Positions 55,993 to 64,000 of a DNA stretch of 64,000 nucleotides are shown piece by piece. Location of the stretch: NCBI GenBank assembly GCA_032871835.1, contig CM065299.1, positions 41,614,706-41,678,705 on the forward strand, in the 5' to 3' direction. Origin of the DNA: Dipteronia dyeriana (taxonomy: Eukaryota; Streptophyta; Magnoliopsida; Sapindales; Sapindaceae). The position numbers and the translations under genes were made by a program. Numbering within the stretch: the stretch's first letter is position 1; each line of letters starts with the position of its first letter. Below the pieces are notes generated by a model. It had not been told where the DNA came from. It searched no databases and saw only the letters and a program-made list of their open reading frames with translations.

Positions 55993-57860
55993 TGTTGGGG
56001 TTTATGCCCTAAAGTTTGTAATTTGTAAATGGAATGTTAACATAAATAAAAGAGTAGTTTAATTCATTCTTCCTATGTCATATATTGTGTATAACTTATG
56101 CATTAAACATCCAAGATTGTCATATGTAATCTTAAACTGTGTATATGAATGTCATATATAAATGAATACAGTAAGAGAAGTGCAAGCTAAAGAGATCATA
56201 GATAGCAAATAAAGTTAGGTACTTTATTTGTGGTTAATCTACAACTGCGGTCCATTCCGTAGTGTATGGTGGTCCTTTCCTGGATCATTCATATGGAGAT
56301 ATGAGAATAGAGACACCTTGTACGATGTGATCACATAAGACTGGACAATGATCTATTTGAATCTCTCACTAAGATCTGTTTAACGATGAGATTCATGTAT
56401 ATCAACTAATGATAGCTATATGTGGATGATCTTAATCCTGAATGTCTTAACGACTCCTTTAGGTTAGATCGTGGTCTTTGATATACCATGGGTGAGGTCG
56501 GAGTTACATTCCCGATCAATACGGTCCGTATGTTGGGATTGCGGTTTGGCTTGTGGCCTGAGAAGGTTTGTACACAATAGTGGAATCCACTCCTTCTTGT
56601 GAGAAGTAGATAGTAGTTTTATTAAAGGTTGATTCGGGGCTTGAACATTATGAGCACTCTCCTAATTCCATAAAGAATGTAGGATTTAATTTTCATTAGA
56701 GAATCAATGCTACTTACAGGAAAGATATAATTAAAGGGGTATAACGGATATTATGTCCCAGCTGTAATTACGAACTACTTGTGGAGGATTATACCATATG
56801 TAATAGCTATATCTATGGACATCGAATGTTATTGGTTTGTGTAAAAATATCTACAGTTGAGAGAGTTCATCTTCGGGTTTTTAATGGAATAACACTAAAG
56901 TTAATAATCATGAAATATTAATTAAATAGTTTAATTAATTATTTCTAATTATTATTGGAACTCGAAATACTGTGGGTCAATTATGTCCCTTTGCTAGCCC
57001 GATTATTTTAGGTAACACGGGCGGTCACTGTTAATTAATTGGATTGTCCAATTAATAGTGTTACGAAATTGACATATTTATTCGGGAATTAATTGAATAG
57101 TGAGAACATTTAATTAATGAGTACTGGTGATTAAATAAATTAAATAATAAGATTATTATATTATGTTATTAAACACTAAATGAAGGACTTTAGTTGATAT
57201 TTATATTTGAAAGATAGGATAATATGATTATCTTATTTTTTAATTAATTAAATATTGATTTTGAATTTAAATAGTTAAAATTCAAATAAGATGATATCAC
57301 TTAATGAAATAAAATAAAGATTTTAATTTTTACAAAAAGATATCATCGGTTTTTCGTTTTTCAAAATATATATGTGATATATATGCTTCTTGTAAAACAA
57401 AACGAATGTCACCAAAAAGAGAGAAGTCAAACAAAAAAAAATTCGTGTGTGAGGTGCAGGTCATGCACAGTGAAACAAAAGAAAAAATAAATATTTGTTT
57501 TTTAACTAGAATCGTTCTAGACTTCTAGGTGCTTTTGTTTTTGGAAGAAAAAGTTTCTTCAACTTTCTCTGGATCCTTCATTCAAGTTTCTGAGTATCGT
57601 GATGCATCCACACGCCGTTACCAATTCCAGGAGATAGCCAAGAATATTTGGTGGTTGAAAGCAGGTAGCAGAACGTAAAGAGAAGGAGCCTCCAACGAAG
57701 ATATGAAGAAGTTTATTCTCTTCTCTTTTACAATCGATTTAGATTTTTTTTATTATACTTTCCAAAAAATATATTCTTGGGTTTACTGGTTGCAGTATTT
57801 CTTTAATTTTTTTTTTTAAATTTCCTTTTGCTGAGTGATTGGTAAAACGGGGACCCAACA
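55993..57860 (+). repeat. 3' LTR of B2 (1868 bp)
   Basis: Begins TGTTGGGGTTTATGCCC and ends GGGACCCAACA. It is the only unbroken B-family LTR in the window and serves as the reference for the solo LTR at 27662-41343. Confidence 0.9.
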
Positions 57861-58575
57861 TATTTGACTTGGTAAGTAGAACACCATTTTCATTTATTCT
57901 TGTGTTCTTGCTTATCAAGAAATCTCTTTGAAGACTTGTTTGTATCTAGACTAAGATTCTAATTACAGGCTGAGATTTTTTTGATTGTTAGGATGTTGTA
58001 TTGTGATAGCTATTTCATTTAGGTGTGCTTTTATTTCATATAGGTAGGTTATGTGTATGTCATATAGCAACATGATATCTAAGATTGTTTGAATCATTCA
58101 TTCAAGATTATATAAGCATTAAATGTGTTGACATAGCATTTTTGCATTTAGAATATCTTCATATTCACTTTAGGTTGCATATCTCTTCTCTTATGAGTTA
58201 AGTCACGTATGTGTCGTGGGTAGTATACATGCAAGAGTCGATTATCACTATTAAAGTCCTGCGGGTAGCAAAAGTGGATTAGTAACCATATAGGTGTGAT
58301 GTGGTCAACCTAGTCTATAATTGTTTTTGCAAATAGTAGATTTGAGGGCTCGATTGACTAGATTTAGCTAATCCTGTGGTTTTTACCTTGTCGAATGTTT
58401 TCCATGTAAATTCAAGTGTTAATTATATTTCGTATTTTTTACTTGAATTTGTTGTATGTTTGTTCTGAGGTGACTCTTTGAGAATAATATTGATTAACTG
58501 AAAAGATTGGTAATTAATTTGGTTAAAACCTATTCAGCCCCTAGGATAATTATACACACATTTAAGTTAATCTCT
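57861..58575 (+). repeat. 3' LTR of element C, part 3
   Basis: Aligns with 24367-25078 to the end TTTAAGTTAATCTCT, then the outer flank AGAGT. Confidence 0.9.
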
Positions 58576-59595
58576 AGAGTGCCTTCTTAATTCAAGAGGA
58601 AAATCAAACACCATTAAGCATAATTAATGAAACTATATAAATCAAATCAAATATATGGTGGAAAGCCCATAATCTATGAATTATTACACTAATTCCCAAA
58701 ATGGGTTTAGCTACTCATAATATCAATACAATGGAAAATAATGGAAACAAAAGTGAAGAGTGAACCCATTGGAGTGCTGAGATTCTCTATCTCTAAATCC
58801 TTATCTTCTCCAAATCTTGCAAAATCGAAGTTCCTTGAGTGGGTAATTGAGTTTTGGTGGAATGAAGGTTGAATGGGTCATGGAATGAGTGATTTGATGA
58901 AGGAATTGATAGGAAATCAGTTTGGATTGTGTGGGAGGATATTCCAAGATCTAGAGAGAGAAGATGATGAAAATATGGGTGAAGTTAGGACAAAATATAG
59001 TTATACCCTTTCCCAAAATAGGTCTAAAAAGTTTATGTAATCATGATTTCTAGTGCAATGTGTGGGTTTGAAATTGTGATATGAGCGGGTAGGACCCGCG
59101 CACATAGGCTATGGCCTTCATCTGATCCTCGATTAACGGGTAGTGCTCAGGTTCTTACCCACGCAGAAGGCACGTTTTACACTTCTTCAACTTCTGGTGT
59201 GCGGGTTCTTACCCAGGCATTGGACACTTCTTCAAATCTTTATCTTTCAGTTCATGAGGGATGCGCTGGTATAGACCAACGTAGTCTCTAAAGTGTGCAT
59301 GTATGATCACTCGCACGCTGTCTCATTCTACTCTTCTTCGAGCTGCTGCATTGGTCTCTTCTCTGACTTGTACGAGTATGAACCCGCAATATGACCAACA
59401 CACTATTCCTCACTTCTTGAACTTTGACCCGTTTCACACCCGAACGTCCTGCTTTGTATCTCCAATGCCCAAAATAAGTCGAATACCTGAAATCACTAGA
59501 AAATAGCCTATTTAGACACAAAAATGCCAACAAAAACAAGATAAAGGAAATATAATGAGGGCCATAGTAAGACACAATTTTTGCATGATCAAACA
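58576..59595 (-). repeat. Athila-like LTR E (minus), right part containing the LTR start
   Basis: Continues 22660-23494 after element C. The complement of 59580-59595 begins TGTTTGATCATGC, a typical Athila LTR start, preceded on the minus strand by a purine-rich tract. It contains a hairpin GCGGGT-AGG-ACCCGC near 59085 and copies of a GGTTCTTACCCA box (59150, 59206). Confidence 0.7.
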
Positions 59596-59870
59596 CCCTC
59601 AAACCAAAACTTTGCTTATTCTAGAGAAAACTCAAAACAAAATACACACACCAAATACAAGACTCAATAGAAAGACCACAATCTAAAAATTTCCTAACAC
59701 ACGAAGAATCATACTACAAAGCCAACCAGTTGAGAGATATGCAAGTGAGAGTGGGAGTGAGGAATAAGCTCATCCAAAGTGTTGAAAATAACTCCAAGGC
59801 ACCCCAAGGGAAACTCACACAACACGAATCCCACACTTAAAGCACTCTCGCCTTGGAAACTACACACGAA
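59596..59870 (-). other. E internal 3' end (non-coding), minus strand
   Basis: The complement ends TAAGCAAAGTTTTGGTTTGA and GGG directly before the LTR start, the polypurine position of Athila elements. A 70-residue minus-strand frame here (59709-59921) has no recognisable domain. Confidence 0.45.
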
Positions 59871-60213
59871 TCTCAACAACAGAACCATTTGAATTGCATT
59901 GACTCCCATACTTTTTATCATATCTTATCATCTCATTTTCTCACTATCTTAGTTTAGTCTTAATTTAGCTTAATTGTAGTTGCATTTTAGATTTGCATGT
60001 TAGATTTTAGTTGACAATTTCTAATCAATCATTTCATTTACTTTTAATTGCAATTGCTAGTTTTAGAGCATAGCTTGATCATAGTTAACTATCGATCCCT
60101 ATGGACGATACCCAACTTGCCATTTACATGTTTTTACACATTTTGAGGCATTGTTATGGATTTACAAATTTTGCTGTTGATGAGTATTTTTAATACCAAA
60201 TGACACACGTTCA
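59871..60213 (+). repeat. E2 LTR end, inverted relative to 22660-23000
   Basis: The complement of 22660-22990 aligns here with perhaps 80-85% identity by eye (GTTGACAATTTCTAATCAAT, GAGCATAGCTTGATCATAGT, TACCAAATGACAC). It ends ACGTTCA before the primer site. Confidence 0.75.
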
Positions 60214-60216
60214 AAA

Positions 60217-60233
60217 TGGTGCCGTTACCGGGA
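60217..60233 (+). other. Primer-binding site of E2 (tRNA-Asp-like)
   Basis: TGGTGCCGTTACCGGGA differs at two positions from TGGCGCCGTTGCCGGGGA, the Athila/gypsy site complementary to tRNA-Asp, and lies three bases after the LTR end. Confidence 0.75.
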
Positions 60234-60473
60234 ATCGGCGAGCGTAATAGTGATTAAATTATTTTTATATTAGTTTCTTATCATTTTTGTTTCTTTGTTT
60301 CTTTTTTCTTCATTCGGCAGTTTATGTTTTTTTTTTCAGGTTTTATGGATTACTTCAGGTGAAACACATTGCCTAGTTACGAGCATACTAATAATTTGTA
60401 TAACTAGAATTGGAGGACTCACCAAGATACTTCATGGAGCTATAATGATGTTAATACCTATGAGTAGTCTCTC

Positions 60474-61260
60474 TTGTCAAGCCAACCAACGACCAAGTCA
60501 TTTGAGGATGAAATGAGAGAACTCATGCAAGATTTTCATAAGATAAACGAGAAAATTATAGCAGAGCCTTCTAGACTCCATAACTCAACCTATCTGTGTT
60601 GCTTCAATATTGGGGAGACCAAATTGGTAGGGACCTTAAATAGCTCGAAAGATGACATGGATAAACTCCGAAGAGATTTTGAAGTAGAGCAAAAACAAGA
60701 GAATGAAAAAGATGTAAGAGTTGATCGAGGTAAGCAAGGAGGTTACCAATGCTAATAGAGATTTGGTGTCTGAAATGGATGAGTTGAAGGAAGAGAAAGA
60801 TCGACTTCAAGAGAAAAAAGAGGAGACTTTTTGAGAGAACGAATAAATGAGGGAAGATTTTGGGAAGAAGTTGCAACTCATGAAGAAGGAGTTAGAGGGC
60901 AAGGGCCTCGAATAGGGTGCAAGTTGATGAGCTTAAAAAGGTAAACAAGAAGCTCACACTTAAAATTAAATCCCTCCAGGTGGAGAATGTCATACTCCGA
61001 GAAAAGATAGAAGATGTTTTTGATAAGAACGTGGAGTTAGAAATGCATGTAACGAGCCTTGAAGTTAAAAATAATACACCCTTGAGGGAGTTAGAAGGGA
61101 TCAAGGAGGATTTTGCAATGAGAATCCGACTACTGCAGACCAAAATTGAAACAAGAGACAAAGCTTTGGAGAAAACAAAAAGACGAAACTTAAACACCTT
61201 GTGAAACTTGAAAAGGTTAGGAAAGATAGTGTGGCAATGATGAAAGAAGTGATTCACCTT
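60474..61260 (+). pseudogene. Coiled-coil ORF in the gag position of E2, function unknown
   Basis: Two main frames (60474-60755 and 60917-61204) plus a bridging frame encode heptad-rich sequence: DDMDKLRRDFEVEQKQENEK, VTNANRDLVSEMDELKEEKD, VDELKKVNKKLTLKIKSLQV and LREKIEDVFDKNVELEMHVT. I see no gag core, zinc finger or protease. The start MSSQPTTKSFEDEMRELMQD is 240 bases after the primer site. At least two frameshifts break it. It does not match a family I know. Confidence 0.45.
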
Positions 61261-61795
61261 CTAAAAGAATAGAGACTTGCCATGTTTCAAGGAAATTCAT
61301 GCGCGGGAATCGAAAACCCAAGTCTTAGCAAAGCAAAGGGGAGGAAAACCAAAAGGCAGAGTAAGCAACCTCCACCATCACCTCCAACAAAGACCCACCA
61401 ATAAGGTATTATTCCTAACAAGGCAAGGCTCACAACAATTTTTTTTTTTTTAAAAAAAGATTATATGCATGTTAGGAAGGTATGGGTTGAGAAAACTAGG
61501 AATAAGAAGAATCCATAAAGGATCAGAAAGGTTTGGATGAGAAAAGATCTAGTGAACCAAAAGAGAAACAAGGGCATGGAAAAGATGAGAAGTCATTCAC
61601 ATTTGTTTGGGTTGTAAAAAACACTGAATTCCCCATTTTGGTTAAACCACCCTTAGTTGATGCTAGTTCCACCCTAGATTAATTAAATTGAAAATCTTAT
61701 TGCATCATTGTTTTTATGTTTTGCTTAATTTGTTTAAGTTTGTTCTTTTCCAATAAATGGAATTTCAAGCTCTTATTGGCAATTGCATGTATTGA

Positions 61796-62017
61796 GTGAA
61801 ATTTTATTTGCCTGAACTTTCTATTAAGTTTTTTAAGTGTGAAGATTATCTAAAGCTTCGTGAGGAAGCGGATGTTTATAGCCTGGTTGTTAATGCTAGG
61901 CTCTTAGTCTCTTGGGAGGAAACAATGACAACTTGTAAGTCTTGGAGGGAAAAGCAAGCCAAGAGTGCTCATAAAAAGAGCGAGAGTCTTGTCTTCATCA
62001 ACAAAAGCCTAAACTAG
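61796..62017 (+). other. Short ORF in E2, unknown (73 codons)
   Basis: It reads MKFYLPELSIKFFKCEDYLK and ends in a lysine-rich part (EKQAKSAHKKSESL). No domain is recognised. It may be a remnant of the element's internal region; a real protein is not shown. Confidence 0.2.
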
Positions 62018-64000
62018 GAGTTTAAAGAGCCGTAATGCCATAAAACGTCTTGATTAGATGTTAAATTGTGTGCTTGGTGGGTATATTTATTCTTAGTTTA
62101 TATTTGATTTTATTTTGTTTTTATATTTTTGTTTAGACAAAGTGTGTTTAATGTTTGTGTTGTGTTTAGTGCCTAGGATGTTTATATTGTTTGTGTTTTG
62201 AGTTCTTACCTTCTATGCTTTGTTTATTCACTGTCCCTACATCTCATGTCATAATAAAATTTAAGATAATGTTTAGATTTGGTTTGGGGGTGTGGATTCA
62301 ATATTAGAGTCATTTTTCATTTTACTTTCTCATGTTTTTCTTCGATCTTTGGGAAAGTACCGTGTTTTGAAATTTTTGAGGCTAAATGTTTCATTTAAAC
62401 TATACCTTTTGGTGAGGAAATAAATTATTTTATCTAGATTTTGTTTCTCAATTTTTCGATACGGTTCCAACGATATAAAGAACGTAAAATTCTGGATCGT
62501 AGTACAAAAGTTATATATGTTTATTCAACCAAAGTTCATGGGTGATGCCCTGTTTTGAAAATCTACAAGTAAACCATTTTTTACAACCATTTACACACTT
62601 TTAAAATTTGAATTTTAAAATATTTTCTAAACGAAAAGTGTGCATTTGCATGTCTATTTTGTTATGCCAAAATTTGAGTAAGTTTTATTGTGTATTTTTA
62701 GAACACCAAATAGCTGACATAGGTCGATTTCCAAAATCACCAGGTTTTTTTTTAGAATTTTGTCTTCCATATTGGGATTTTCTTTCGTATTGTGTTTTTG
62801 TTAATGTATTTTAGTTTGTGTGTTTTGTTTAATATATGTGTGATTGTGATTAGTTTTATATAATTGTTAATATGTTTTGTCCCCAGATTTCCAAATCGTT
62901 GAACTCATTGTCCAAGTTCTTCATTCTTTCAACATTGAGGACAATGTTGACTTTTGGCTTGGGGTTGTAGATGCCTTTGTGAGTCATCTTTTTTCTTTTG
63001 TGTCCTAGAGACTTTTTGTGTAAAAATTCTGTAAAATTGTCACATGACCAATTTTTGAGCTTGAAATAGTTTTGGTGTGATGCCTTGAGCGTGTGTCTGT
63101 GGTGAACTTTTTCATGCTTAATGAGCTGAGTTTTGTAACCTTTTGTCACTCTAGTGGTCTCAATTTCATTTCATGGGTTAGTCCTATCTGTCTAGTGCCT
63201 CAATTGAAAGGGCTCGATGCTCAAGCACCTTGTTCTAATAGTGGAGATTACCTTGAGAGTTCACAACCAAATCCACAAAAGAGCGTACTTTTGAGAGAAA
63301 TCATTTTTTTTAAATCTTAAACACAACTCTTGTCATACATATCATTTGCCATAGGACATGCATCATAATTAGTGGATTGCTTGATGGACACACATATTCC
63401 TTTCATAGATGAATTTTTGATATGATTTTATGTAATGTGTGTTCATTAACCATTTAAATTAGCCTAAACACATTTCCTTGTCCCTAATATGTGTGTTCCA
63501 TAGCCAACTTTGTGGCCAAACACCAACCTTCCATTTCAAAACCACAATATAACTGTATAGCCAATTAGCCTAAACACATGCCTTACCCATGTTTTCAATC
63601 ATATTAGGGTATGTAGTTGTGGTCTTGGAAGGAATAGCTCTAATATGTCAAGTTAACGTGTACTTAGACAAGTGTAATATGCTAAGGAAAGGCTCAAAAT
63701 GTAAAAGGGTAAAAAATGAGCACTTATGACCTTGAAAATGACAAAAGTAAAATGTGCAAAAAGAAAAAGTAAAACGATGAAAAACAAAGCACAAAAGAGT
63801 CTTGAAGTGTTAAATGTAAATGTACTCAAGGAAATTAGAGTACTCAAATGTTGAAGCACAAGTGTAATGTAAGGTTATGCCTAGACGCTCATAGTTCAAG
63901 TAATTGAAAACATGTAGAGCTAGATTATGGGTGTGTAATGTAATTGAGTCTTAACATGGTTGGTGACTTTTGAATTCCATTCATATTCTTTCCTTCACCA
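62018..64000. other. AT-rich non-coding part of E2
   Basis: No gene supported; frames of 60-97 codons in both strands lack domains. The stretches TAAGATAATGTTTAGATTTG followed by GTTTGGGGGTG (62262) and GAGGACAATGTTGACTTTTG followed by GCTTGGGG (62936) are variants of a motif found in Athila elements upstream of the 3' LTR. Confidence 0.45.

Larger units (their letters stand above)
50852..57860 (+). mobile_element. Broken copia element B2, containing a truncated D element
   Basis: A 5' LTR start (TGTTAGGTTTTATC, 50852) and a complete 3' LTR (55993-57860) enclose a D-family fragment (51793-55321) and the end of a copia pol. The 5' LTR right part, primer site, gag, protease, integrase and most of RT are missing. 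Flanks TAATA and TATTT agree at only three of five bases, so a clean TSD cannot be shown. Confidence 0.75.
23495..58575 (+). mobile_element. Sirevirus-like Ty1/copia element C, interrupted by three later insertions; TSD GGAGT/AGAGT
   Basis: The 5' LTR begins TGTAAGTGTCTC at 23495; the 3' LTR begins with the same bases at 45282. Flanks GGAGT (23490-23494) and AGAGT (58576-58580) differ at one position. A tRNA-Met primer site, a long gag region, and protease, integrase, RT and RNase H in copia order complete it. Inserts occupy 27662-41343, 45945-50640 and 50852-57860. The long gag region with a second zinc knuckle before the protease and the 1.6-kb LTRs fit the Sirevirus (SIRE/Maximus) lineage. 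All domains have stops. Confidence 0.88.
59871..64000 (+). mobile_element. Non-autonomous Athila-like element E2, 5' part
   Basis: A 5'-truncated LTR end (59871-60213), a primer site of the tRNA-Asp type (60217-60233), an ORF region with coiled coils (60474-61260) and a long AT-rich non-coding region with repeated AATGTT...TTTGGGGGTG-like motifs run to the window edge. No protease, RT or integrase is seen in 3.8 kb, which suggests a large non-autonomous derivative. Confidence 0.55.

Noticed and set aside
62856..63149. A 97-codon minus-strand ORF near the right end
   Set aside because: It has no recognisable domain and lies in AT-rich E2 non-coding DNA; its composition (Lys/Asn-rich) reflects base content.

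Overview
The window is nuclear DNA of a flowering plant, most likely a eudicot. It is AT-rich, has one intron-containing plant gene, and is otherwise almost wholly layers of LTR retrotransposons and small DNA transposons. The species cannot be named from the sequence. The only host gene I can support is at 12.79-17.0 kb: a six-exon gene for the bifunctional thiamin-salvage enzyme TH2 (TenA-type aminopyrimidine hydrolase fused to a HAD-type thiamin monophosphate phosphatase), about 555 residues, with a TATA box, consensus splice sites and in-frame exon joins. Its HAD motif IV has Gly where Asp is expected.

Left of the gene (1-12 kb): a Tat-lineage Ty3/gypsy element (G1) on the minus strand runs from beyond the window edge to 10593. 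It is split by a Ty1/copia element (A, 2363-8962, target duplication TGTTG). A hAT-like end fragment follows, then a solo LTR of the G1/G2 family (11120-11992, duplication ATACT) about 0.8 kb upstream of the gene. Right of the gene: two hAT-type MITEs (17648-18558 and 18615-19275), then a decayed minus-strand copia (F, about 19.3-22.6 kb) that carries a Tourist-like MITE.

From 22.66 to 59.6 kb lies one nested stack. The outer layer is an Athila-like LTR (E, minus). Inside it is a Sirevirus-like copia (C, 23495-58575). C's protease region is split by a solo LTR of copia family B (27662-41343, duplication GTCCA), and that LTR is split by a complete 11.9-kb Tat element (G2, 29023-40904, duplication AGTTT). 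C's 3' LTR is split by a solo LTR of a second Tat-like family (D1, 45945-50640), which contains an A-family LTR, SINE-like pieces and a CACTA-like end. The same 3' LTR is split again by a broken B element (B2, 50852-57860) that contains a truncated D element (D2).

From 59.87 kb to the window end is a probable non-autonomous Athila-like element (E2): an LTR end, a tRNA-Asp-type primer site and, where gag would be expected, a coiled-coil ORF of unknown role.

The most interesting biology is the antisense gene in the 3' part of both Tat-family elements (G2 and D2). It encodes a putative gypsy-type-transposon domain followed by a disordered part and a coiled coil. In G2 two introns can be removed with the reading phase kept, and the second intron is at the equivalent place in D2. 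All retroelement coding regions seen here carry stops, frameshifts or altered catalytic residues, so none looks autonomous.
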